The translations under genes and the position numbers were made by a program. The notes below the pieces were generated by a model that saw nothing but the letters and a program-made list of their open reading frames with translations, searched no databases and was not told the DNA's origin. Of a DNA stretch of 64,000 nucleotides, positions 34,736-44,628 are shown piece by piece. The DNA is from Siphonodentalium dalli (taxonomy: Eukaryota > Mollusca > Scaphopoda > Gadilida > Siphonodentaliidae), in NCBI GenBank assembly GCA_032622095.1, contig CP136063.1, positions 149,413,379 to 149,477,378 of the forward strand, in the 5' to 3' direction. Positions within the stretch are counted from its first letter, which is position 1; each line of letters begins with the position of its first letter.

Positions 34736-36161
34736 ACATAAAATGCCACAAACACGAAAAACTGCGTTCGACATTAATGTTTAGAATTTAGATTTCTCGA
34801 CGAATACGCTAGCAAACACCAAGTTTTAGGTATCAAATAACGCAGTGGAATACTGTGCACTCGTTTTTGTCTACAATATGGCTGTTTTAGTGCGAAAACT
34901 GTAATAGCGAAACGCAAACAAGCGCCGATAAAACAGCTAAAAATAGACTCGATGTTTACATTTACACGATCGATTTCAGCTGGTATATTCAATATAATGG
35001 GGCGTATAGTATATCAAAATGTAGGATTAGACACAGGGAATGTATTTTTTTCCAAATGGGTCCACCACGCGGTGAAATTGTTGCAGAAATTCGCTCCAAA
35101 ATATTCGCACTTCAGTTGTGACTAAAAGCCCAGATGCCGGAGCCCGGCGACTAAAAGCCAAGTTACAAAATAGATTAACTGGTTTGAACGCATGAATATG
35201 TCAATGGTCAGACTGTTGGAAATAATACCCAATTTTTTTTATAGACTTATATAAACACTTACGTGTGAAACTCGAATTTTAATTAAATCCATGATTGTGT
35301 AGTCTCTCGTATATCACGAAGGATCCGGGCCCACTCGCCCCAGGGCCAGCTCGCCCCAGGCCGTTTTTGGGGCGAGCTGGCCCACCTTTCAGGGGCGAGC
35401 TGGCCCGGGTATTACATTTGTATTAAAGTTGTAAATAAGTTAATATATATTAATATATTAATTTCTTAAGTTCAGATTATGATATATTTCAGAGTTATGT
35501 CCATCAATTTTGACATTTAGATTACTTTAGCCACGTTTGTTAGCAAAGATAATAGCCATGCAGTTTATCACACTAGTTGGTTTGAACGACGAACCGGCGA
35601 ATTCATAAATAACAATAATGAACTGTTTTCACATTCTGGATATTAAAGTTTCTCTTATTCTCTGAGTTCATCTCACTATCTCTGGAGTTTGGGAAACCAT
35701 TAGAAGCCGTTAGTATATCCCCATTCATATGATATCCTATCAAAACAATAGAAGCAGGTTGTTTACACAGTAACCAATCGACTAATCACACTTCACAGGA
35801 TGAGATGGCTTCAGTGTGATAGATAATCACTTGCATATGCCGACCACATACCGTATATAAGCAGTGCAATATTTATCTGACATCATAACCACAAATATGT
35901 TCCGTTGTATCTGCGACTATATACAACGGCAGTGGCTCGACTCAAGTCATTTTCGATCGAGGAATGGAGTATATTCCGACATGACGTTCGGACAAATAAT
36001 GATCTCGAATGTTTGTATATTTAATTCAACATTCCAAATTCAATGATACACATCTTGGGTCTCAGTTGACCGATTTGGGTATCACTTTGTATGGTATCAC
36101 TTGACTCGGGTATCACTTGACTGTAAGTCAGAGAAAGCAAGCAAAACAACCCCAAAACGAC

Positions 36162-37319
36162 GGGTCCGTGACTACCCGCCCCCGAGACAACCCGCCCCTT
36201 TCACTCTGAGACAACCCGCCCCCGGACAACCCGCCCCCAAAAATCAATTAGCGGTAATCAGTGGCTAATTAGGAGGTGTGATGGGATTATGAGATGTTTG
36301 TTTAACGAAACTGGGTTGTTTTTTTTATAGATTTTTATTCGATTTAACAACATGGACAACAATACATACACATGTAATATAATATAACTTGTGAACACAA
36401 AAATGCATCAACGATAATATGTTTATTTATTACGAACGAAATTAATGAACGAAATTTAAAAACGGAATGAGCGAAGATTAAAAACAAAATTTAATAAGTT
36501 TAACAAACGAACAATGATTAATTTGGGGCTGGTGCCTCCTTCTGCAGAAGTGGGACCATGGTATAGAAATCTAAGCCGGTCCCCATTGTATTCATTCGTC
36601 TATGCCATGCTTCGATGTCGTTGTTGGTGCGGATGTCATATGAGTATATGCTCCAACTCTATGGGGGGAATGGTGAGCTCGTGATCCACTGGCGCTGCAT
36701 GTACTAGTAGTCTAGGACCTCCCTGATCTTTGAACCTTCAGACGTTCTGTCATAGTACTCCTGGAACGTTTCTCTTATTTGTGGAGCCGGGAGGAAGGGA
36801 AGAGCCAGCAACTGACGGATGAAGTTGTGCAATGGACCCTTCTGGCCATATGCCGTCTTAAGGCCGACGGTTGATGTGTGTCTATTCACGGCCTGCGTCC
36901 AGTTCCGTCGGCATCGTTCAAAGGTTGTTTGTGTATACTCACCTCCAGTTAACATCAGTGAGATGAATCCCGACCACTATAAGTGTTGTGATAACACACC
37001 GTGATAATGAACCATTTGCATCAAATGTTTGTTTTGAAAGCACCCATTTTAATTAGTCTTCACTTAATTAGGCCTACCTTAAGTGCCGTTCAGTTGTCAA
37101 AACATTGTGTCATTCTTTATCCCAGTCCACGCATTGACATAATTAATGAATAAACACATGTTTTGTTGATCAAAATCTTTAATAATATATCATCAAAGAA
37201 CATAAAAGAACATAATCACTATTAACTATTTCTGAACAACCCGCCCTCATTTATCGGGACAACCCGCCCCCAAAATAGCATAGGGGCGGGTTGTCTCGGG
37301 GGCGGGTAGTCCCGTTCCC
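36162..37319 (-). mobile_element. Nested Mutator-like element (MULE), 9-bp TSD
   Basis: The target 9-mer CAAAACGAC is duplicated exactly (36153-36161 and 37320-37328). The TIRs start GGGTCCGTGACTACCCGCC and, from the other end, GGGAACGGGACTACCCGCC, and continue with tandem ACAACCCGCCCC units. Nine-base duplications are characteristic of MULEs, and a degenerate MULE transposase piece lies inside (36525-36955). The element sits within the 35321-37443 element. Confidence 0.88.
36525..36955 (-). pseudogene. MULE transposase fragment
   Basis: The minus-strand text includes WTQAVNRH, GLKTAYGQKG and FIRQLLALPFLPA, then after in-frame stops TNNDIEAWHRRMN and VPLLQKEAP. From memory, MULE-domain transposases of invertebrate genomes have the same order: a W.QAV....LGL...Y block, F.RQL.ALPFLP, then TNN.VE.WH.RLN near the C-terminus. 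Only the C-terminal half is present, the middle is broken by stop codons, and the catalytic acidic residues upstream are missing, so it cannot be active. It identifies the class of the enclosing element. Confidence 0.72.
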
Positions 37320-38110
37320 CAAAACGACAACTTAAATAAGACATTATCCCTTGGGGCGAGCTGGCCCGGTGCGAGCTGGCTCGGGGCGAGCTGGCCCAGG
37401 TCGACTGGGGCGAGCTGGCCCTGGGGCGAGTGGGCCCGTTTCCATCACGAACACTGCGCGCACACATTTTATTGGAATACATGCCATCTTTGCCTTGTGT
37501 TTTGTTTAGTTTAGTTTTTTTGGCGACCAAAGATGAGATGTGTTCGCACTGTGCTAAGGCCAATGAAATCACTGAATTTCAGATTATCAGCTTAACCGCA
37601 TTATTTCATTAGTATCTGAAGCAAATTAATGAACACCATAAACAATAGAAAATTAACACAGCTCTTCGTGCGGGATAATCTTTAAAGCCAGTGACACCTC
37701 AGTCATCCTGACAGACTGTACAAACATAATGATAATGGGGCATTATGCATCATGAATATTTTTGTTAATTGGAATTGTCAAATCTAACATGCATGTTGTG
37801 GCTTCTAAGTAAACAGATTACCAGTTTTTTTAAATGGAGGCATGATGTTAAAGGACTCTTAGTTGCAATTAAGACCCTCGCAATAAATGCTTCAACAAAC
37901 GCTCTTTATTGACTACCCTATACATGTTCTATGTATACTATAGGGCGACTGTATATACACAGACGGTATAGATAACTTTTAAGAGTGTTAACAATATTTT
38001 ATTAGAACGAAAAAACAGAACGTCACATTTACAATGTATACATAGAAAAATAACAAATAGTTCAAATGGCGATATGATAACAAGCAATAAGCCTATGGCT
38101 TTTATAAAAA

Positions 38111-38638
38111 TCCTTTCCTCTAGAAATGTTACCCCGAGTGTCAATAGAGACAGCTGCATGGTAAAGAAAGCGGGGATTTGAATATAGTTATGTTTTCTCA
38201 GGTTTTTTGTGAAGTAGGTTAAGCGAGTGCGGGGTTGAGAAGGGTTGGGTGTGATTGAGAAGATAATGGAGTAGGTAGGAAAAACAATGAAACAGGAAGG
38301 AAAACATGTGTGGTAAATGGTGCATACAAGCATACATGTATATAGTCGAAATTTTAAATTATGGTAGTGTCCAACATAGAAACGGAATTAGAAATCAAAT
38401 ATGTCTCAGCACTCAGAAGATGTGATATAATGAAACTAGATAATTGTTATATGCTGGTAGCGTGTATCAATAAAGTAAATAAAATTAGTAAATACAATCA
38501 GTTTTAAGTGCATCAATATGCCAAGGTCATCACTGATTTCATTTAATAAAATTTAACAAAGCATATTTGGATTTTATGCCCAGTGTTGTCAATGCATGTC
38601 GCTCTACAAGAACGATGTCGTGTATTTGATTTAAATAA
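38111..38638. other. Loop of the giant palindrome
   Basis: About 530 bp of apparently unique sequence between the two arms. It contains no recognised gene; the minus-strand ORF at 37938-38333 runs from the arm into the loop and matches nothing I know. Confidence 0.6.
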
Positions 38639-40008
38639 AGTTTTTATAAAATAGGCTTATTGCTTGTTATCATATCGCCATTTGAACTATTTGTTATTTT
38701 TCTATGTATACATTGTAAATGTGACGTTCTGTTTTTTCGTTCTAATAAAATATTGTTAACACTCTTAAAAGTTATCTATACCGTCTGTGTATATACAGTC
38801 GCCCTATAGTATACATAGAACATGTATAGGGTAGTCAATAAAGAGCGTTTGTTGAAGCATTTATTGCGAGGGTCTTAATTGCAACTAAGAGTCCTTTAAC
38901 ATCATGCCTCCATTTAAAAAAACTGGTAATTTGTTTACTTAGAAGCCACAACATGCATGTTAGATTTGACAATTCCAATTAACAAAAATATTCATGATGC
39001 ATAATGCCCCATTATCATTATGTTTGTACAGTCTGTCAGGATGACTGAGGTGTCACTGGCTTTAAAGATTATCCCGCACGAAGAGCTGTGTTAATTTTCT
39101 ATTGTTTATGGTGTTCATTAATTTGCTTCAGATACTAATGAAATAATGCGGTTATGCTGATAATCTGAAATTCAGTGATTTCATTGGCCTTAGCACAGTG
39201 TGGTGCGAACACATCTCATCTTTGGTCGCCAAAAAAACTAAACTAAACAAAACACAAGGCAAAGATGGCATGTATTCCAATAAAATGTGTGCGCGCAGTG
39301 TTCGTGATATACGAGAGACTACACAATCATGGATTTAATTAAAATTCGAGTTTCACACGTAAGTGTTTATATAAGTCTATAAAAAAAATTGGGTATTATT
39401 TCCAACAGTCTGACCATTGACATATTCATGCGTTCAAACCAGTTAATCTATTTTGTAACTTGGCTTTTAGTCGCCGGGCTCCGGCATCTGGGCTTTTAGT
39501 CACAACTGAAGTGCGAATATTTTGGAGCGAATTTCTGCAACAATTTCACCGCGTGGTGGACCCATTTGGAAAAAAATACATTCCCTGTGTCTAATCCTAC
39601 ATTTTGATATACTATACGCCCCATTATATTGAATATACCAGCTGAAATCGATCGTGTAAATGTAAACATCGAGTCTATTTTTAGCTGTTTTATCGGCGCT
39701 TGTTTGCGTTTCGCTATTACAGTTTTCGCACTAAAACAGCCATATTGTAGATAAAAACGAGTGCACAGTATTCCACTGCGTAATTTGATACCTAAAACTT
39801 GGTGTTTGCTAGCGTATTCGTCGAGAAATCTAAATTCTAAACATTAATGTCGAACGCAGTTTTTCGTGTTTGTGGCATTTTATGTTAGGTCAGTTTTCGA
39901 CCGAATAATGCAACTTCCGGTGTCCGTTCAGTGGCGGGGTTAATATGTTTGGATAGGGCGAATATCGGCCTTTCGTTAGACACCAAAATGAGCGCCCTAC
40001 GCCCTGTA

Positions 40009-41859
40009 GAATGTCAGCTAACTGGGACCTTGGCTAACTGGGACCTTGGGCTAACTGGGACCTTGGCTAACTGGGACCATGACCAACTGGGACCTTGGCT
40101 AACTGGGACCTTTGGCTAACTGGGACCTTGGTTATATTTATTAAATATATTAGTAGAATAGAACATTGATAATAGAATATTGTTGGTTTTATTTATGTTA
40201 TTGCTTCAAACATGTTTTAGATTTGTTTCAACCTGACTTAATAAAAAAAAAATGAAAAAAAATATATTGTCAATCTATAAAACTGAAGGTCACTATTTTA
40301 ATTTCTCATTTGTATCTTATTTGTATCTTATATATTTCTATGAATATTTATTGTTAATAAAGTCAATAAAGTGATGGTTATTATGGGCATTCACATTTAA
40401 GATGCAATAAAGTGATTGTTACTCATGGCATTCACAGTGAAGGTGTGAGTTTGTTTTGAAAGCGATTGTTGTTTTAATCAGTTGGTCCATTTGATCTTGT
40501 GATCTAATCATTGTCAGCTTACTTGTGTTCACTTGTAACAACTGACCAGTCATCAGTAGTGAGTGTATTTAACAGTAAAGGCAACATATGGACAGCTATA
40601 TAGAGGCCAATTTACTGTCAGACAGCATATCAGCACAATGTCTTCTGAACCTAATGTAACGTGTATTTCGTGTGGCGATGTGGTTAGACCAAGACAAGAG
40701 GCCTTGAATTGTGATGGCTGCTCCCGATGGCAGCATCGCAAATGTAAGACTGGCATCACCATAGATGTCTATCGACATGCGGTCTGTGACAGCCTGGACA
40801 TTCAGTGGTCCTGTCAGCAGTGTGCCAGACAACAGGTATGTACTAATTATGTACTAATTATGTCATGTCTTAAATAAAAAAAATAATACTTTAAATCTTA
40901 ATAAAACAATAAATAACAAATAATGTTGAATTTAAATGGTCCAGTCAGCAGTGTGCTAATTATGTCATGTCTTAAATAAAAAAAATAATACTTTAGATCT
41001 TAATAAAAAAAATAATGTTGAATTTAAATGGTATGTTCTTATTGACTGTATGTTCTTATCTTTCTTGCAGAATGCTACTAGTCAACAACCAGTTGAGATA
41101 AGTTCTATTCAACATACTCATGGGGATATCAGCCAACTTCCTGAGATCAGAGAACCCCTGGAGAGCACACGGCAATCTATTGATGGGTTCCATGTTGCTA
41201 ACAGTCTTGACGACAGCCTTGGAGACCCATTTGACGTATCAAGAAGCCAAGGAGATTCCGACAACAATTAAGATGGTGAGTGAAGGAAAGTTGAAGCGTC
41301 GCCAGAAGAAGAACACCATGGTAATGCAGGGGAAAATCTTCAGCCTATGGGACAAATACGACGCCAAAGAGGTCTCAACCAGTCAACTGCTCAGAGAATG
41401 CGCTCAGTTATTCGCACCAGTTCCAGAACCAGACAGGCGTGACAGAGAATGCACTCAGGTATTCTCACCAGTTGAAGAACCAGACATGCGTGACATGTGT
41501 GACAGAGAGTAAATACAGCATACCAGTATGGGTATATACATGCAGATACAGATATACATGCCTCCATCGTGCTACACAGAGCAGCAAAACCAGCAGACTT
41601 GTATAGTGTTTTTATTGTGTTTTTACTGTTTTGTTTAATGTTATTTATCTAAAATGTTAACATTTCATTTGTTTCTAACTTTCTCATGACTTAATAAAAG
41701 TTGATTTTAATGAAATGATTAATAATATATCTGAAGTTCCCAGTTAGCCAAGGTCCCAGTTAGCCAGAAGGTCCCAGTTAGCCAAGGTCCCAGTTAGCCT
41801 GACTTGAGGTCCCAGTTAGCCAAGGTCCCAGTTAGCCAAGGTCCCAGTTAGCTGGATAC
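40009..41859 (+). mobile_element. MULE-like element with minisatellite TIRs carrying a PHD gene, 9-bp TSD
   Basis: This 1851-bp insertion in the right palindrome arm has the exact duplication CGCCCTGTA (40000-40008 and 41860-41868). The empty site is readable in the left arm (GGAATACAGGGCG near 34610). The TIRs consist of about seven to eight units of GCTAACTGGGACCTTG at each end, facing inward in opposite orientation. It carries a spliced PHD-finger gene (40638-41271). The duplication length and architecture match the nested MULE at 36162-37319. Confidence 0.85.
40638..41271 (+). CDS. PHD-type zinc-finger protein inside a MULE-like element
   Basis: Two exons: 40638-40835 (66 codons; donor AACAG|GTATGT) and 41071-41271 (acceptor TTTCTTGCAG|AATGC), joined in phase 0 to give about 132 residues. 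An in-frame earlier ATG exists at 40563. The first exon has a C4HC3 pattern: CISC, then CDGC, WQHRKC and WSCQQC, which is a PHD-like finger. I recall similar fingers with EALNCDGC.RWQHRKC at the N-terminus of MULE transposases in mollusc and amphioxus genomes, so this is probably the N-terminal DNA- or histone-binding part of a transposase without its catalytic domain. The second exon is Ser/Asp/Gln-rich. A separate ORF (41273-41512, Lys/Arg-rich then acidic) follows in another frame and may be a further exon. Confidence 0.6.
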
Positions 41860-42179
41860 CGCCCTGTATTCCTCGAGATATCGGCCGTTCCACGCAATTT
41901 GAAATTCCGTTCCGCAGATTGCCATGCTATCCCAAATTTCACCCCATGTTAGGTCAGTTTTCGATCAAATAATGCAACTTCTGGTGTCCGGTCAGTGGCG
42001 GGGTTAATATGTATGGATAGGGCGAATGTGGGCCTTTCGTTAGACACCAACATGAGCGCCCTACGCCCTGTATTCCTCGAGATATCGGCCGTTCCACGCA
42101 ATTTGAAATTCTGTTCCGCAGATTGTCGTTCTATTCCATATTCCATCCCATTCCGCAGATTGTCATGTCCCAAGCGCTA

Positions 42180-43017
42180 GCATTAGTTGGCGACGTTGTG
42201 AGATGATTGGTATGTCGCGCGCATGCGACTGGCACAATGACCTCCTTTCAAGTTGGTGCAGCTTGCTCTATCAACCGTAACCGGTTGCTTGGAGGCGGAT
42301 AACGATGTCAGATTTTTATTGACCAAACTAGCTGATCGTGTCAATGTGTGCAAATTGCGAGTAAAATTATTTTGTGGACATGTGCCGTACGGATCATGGC
42401 ATCACTATCACTTCAACGAACGTCAAATTCACAAACTAATTGAACATGTCTATATTTATTTTCCTCGGCTAAAAAAATGCTGACGCAAATTCATTTCGCG
42501 TCGGCTTTTGCCTCGGCACTGCCCATTGTCGATGCTAATTCCCAGGGCTGCCGTATACTATGTGCATTGAAGTCTCACGGTGCTACCAACTACCAATTAC
42601 CACTAATAAATAGTCTCACAAATGACCAATTCCTCATGAATAAATAAAATGGAAATTTGAAACCGAATGTGGTCCTTAATGTGTGGTGTTGAGCGCTATG
42701 GTCGAAGGGATATAACTCTAAAAAATTATGCGAAAATGCACGTGGGCCTTCTTATATGATTATATCCCTTTATTTCAAAGTTATTGTTTTCTCTGTCGGC
42801 AAACTGTCAGCGGTCATGTTTTTATGCAAATGAGCCCAAAATGATTCGTTCCCATCTAGACGCCAATGTTATCATCCATCAAAAAGTTCATGATGATCTC
42901 GGTACGGTCATGTAATAAACATGTAATCAGCAGCTATGTTCGAAATTATAAACGGTACTTTCATGCTATCCGTCTCCGGATCATAGTTTTAAAGTTTCCG
43001 CATATTTTGGTACCAGT
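42180..43017. repeat. Mostly unique stretch with one satellite-unit fragment
   Basis: No supported gene. At about 42806-42920 there is a single diverged piece of the ~164-bp unit (GCGGTCATGTTTTT, CAAAATGATTCGTTCCCATCTA, TTCATGATGATC). The ORF at 42253-42483 is unrecognised. Confidence 0.5.
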
Positions 43018-43336
43018 TCCGCTACTCAGATTCTAGAACGGGTGATGGAGAATACGCCGATTTGTCTTCGTTGGTGAATTTACAATACATTACCGAAATA
43101 AAGTGAGGTTTTCGAAGAACTGGAAAAATATACCTATGGAATGTTGTAGATTGGCATCTAAGGTGTAAGAGGTACCAAAAGTTTTTAGTGAAAATATATT
43201 TTTTGTAGGAACACAGTTGAGTTCAAAATGGGTGGCAATAAATTCGTGTTTCGTTCCTTCCGTGACCTATGGTCCCGGGTGGTGGTTCTGCCAATAAAAG
43301 AGGGGTTTTGACCAAATTCCAAGCTCCTGTGGTTGG
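43018..43336 (-). repeat. Right copy of the ~310-bp inverted repeat
   Basis: Reverse complement of 32697-33003 with only scattered differences. A 330-bp gene-free stretch separates it from the MITE at 43668. Confidence 0.75.
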
Positions 43337-43667
43337 AAGTACTAACAGTTTAAACAATATCTATTTCTTCCCAAAGGCATATAAGTTTATCACTTCCGTG
43401 TTATTAAAGCTCATTTTATATTATTTATATTATTTCTCTAGTGTCGATTACCATTGCCTTCGCGGATCAAACGTGTGAAAAAATCAAATGAAATGCAGCC
43501 TCGTTTCCTGTGTGTTAATCCGACACATCCATTATAGGTTGTGACATCCATTAGTTTATGACTTCCTTAAGACAAACATATCAGCTTGAATAACACGGGC
43601 GCTTGTCCCGGCTAATCGAAATGGCCATCGGTTTAATGTAACACTCAAAACCATACACCATTATACC

Positions 43668-44155
43668 TTAAAGGTACTCAACCCGTAAAGAGGGTCCCCA
43701 TCTCAACAGATTCCAACAACAACAATCCGATCAGAGGGTCCTATATTACTATTTCTTTGGCTTTGTGGGTAAAAAATATTTGATTCGAGTCGAGGAACCC
43801 ATCAAACAAAGCTCAGAGTTATTAGATATTGATTTTTGAAAATTCTTATGTTCTCGAGATGAGTACCAATAACTGCCGTCAATTTGGTAACATGCTCGAG
43901 ATTTTACGCCAAAATTATATTCAAACAGACAAGGATGGATAACTCTATGATCAAGTGGGTAATAACAACGAATTTTTTACTGTCTTCTGGGCCAGAAACA
44001 ATTCCCGATAATGAAAAATAATAGATTTCTAAAATCGATATCTAACAAATCTGAGCTTTGATGGGTGACTTCCTCGACTCGAATCAAATATTTTTGACCC
44101 CCGAAGCCATTGAAATAGTAATTGAGAGGAGTTTTATCGGGTTGAGTACCTTTAA
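43668..44155. mobile_element. TTAA-flanked MITE, family A (reverse orientation)
   Basis: It begins TTAAAGGTACTCAACCCG and ends CGGGTTGAGTACCTTTAA. The internal text is the reverse complement of the copies near 26-28 kb (GGGTCCCCATCTCAACAG, GGCTTTGTGGGTAAAAAATA). Confidence 0.8.
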
Positions 44156-44628
44156 AGGTACTCAACCCGTAAAGAGGGTCCCCATCTCAACAGATTCCAA
44201 CAACAACAATCCGATCAGAGGGTCCTATATTACTATTTCTTTGGCTTTGGGGGTAAACAATATTTGATTCGAGTCGAGGAACCCATCAAACAAAGCTCAG
44301 AGTTATTAGATATTGATTTTTCAAATTTGTTATGTTCTCGAGATGAGTACCAATAACTGCCGTAATCTGCTCTGGATGTGTACTCCAAATCTATTCAAAC
44401 AGACAAGGATGAATAACTCTAAAATCAAGTGGTAATTTTAACGCAATTTTGACTGAGTTCTGGGCCAGATAGTATTCCCGATAATGAAAAATAATAGATT
44501 TCTAAAATCGATATCTAACAAATCTGAGCTTTGATGGGTGACTTCCTCGACTCGAATCAAATATTTTTGACCCCCGAAGACATTGAAATAGTAATTGAGA
44601 GGAGTTTTATCGGGTTGAGTACCTTTAA
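44152..44628. mobile_element. Second family A MITE sharing a TTAA with its neighbour
   Basis: It is in the same orientation as, and nearly identical to, 43668-44155. One TTAA (44152-44155) serves as right border of the first copy and left border of this one, so the second copy inserted into the target duplication of the first. Confidence 0.8.

Larger units (their letters stand above)
35321..37443. mobile_element. MULE-like element with minisatellite TIRs, 8-bp TSD
   Basis: This 2123-bp insertion in the left palindrome arm has exact ATCACGAA duplications (35313-35320 and 37444-37451). The right palindrome arm near 39306 provides the intact empty site. The ends read GGATCCGGGCCCACTCGCCCC and, complemented, GGAAACGGGCCCACTCGCCCC. 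They continue as tandem GGGGCGAGCTGGCCC units (about three at the left, five at the right). Its first bases resemble those of the nested MULE (GGGTCCGTGACTACCCGCCCC), so kinship is likely. It holds another element at 36162-37319. The ORF at 35864-36046 is not recognised. Confidence 0.85.
34310..42171. mobile_element. Giant palindromic (foldback) transposon with 8-bp TSD
   Basis: Outer ends GGGACATGACAATCTGCGG and its reverse complement are flanked by exact AAGCGCTA duplications (34302-34309 and 42172-42179). The left arm is 34310-35320 plus 37452-38110. The right arm is 38639-40008 plus 41869-42171. With insertions removed each arm is about 1.67 kb and the loop (38111-38638) about 0.53 kb. 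In the ~420 bp compared base by base (34720-35140 against 39481-39900) I counted two differences. The outer part of each arm holds two tandem ~204-bp units. Long inverted repeats with repeated outer units and 8-9 bp duplications recall the TU elements of sea urchin and Drosophila FB. No transposase is encoded. Confidence 0.9.

Noticed and set aside
34335-34736. Two similar 65-codon ORFs, also present in reverse near 41949-42173, suggesting a duplicated gene.
   Set aside because: They are the tandem outer unit of the palindrome arm, with no recognisable domain and no supporting start context.
40009-41859. Clusters of a ~16-bp repeat at both ends that look like a CRISPR array.
   Set aside because: The units are nearly contiguous, lack unique spacers of constant length, and are inverted between the two ends. 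They are minisatellite TIRs of a transposon in a eukaryotic genome.
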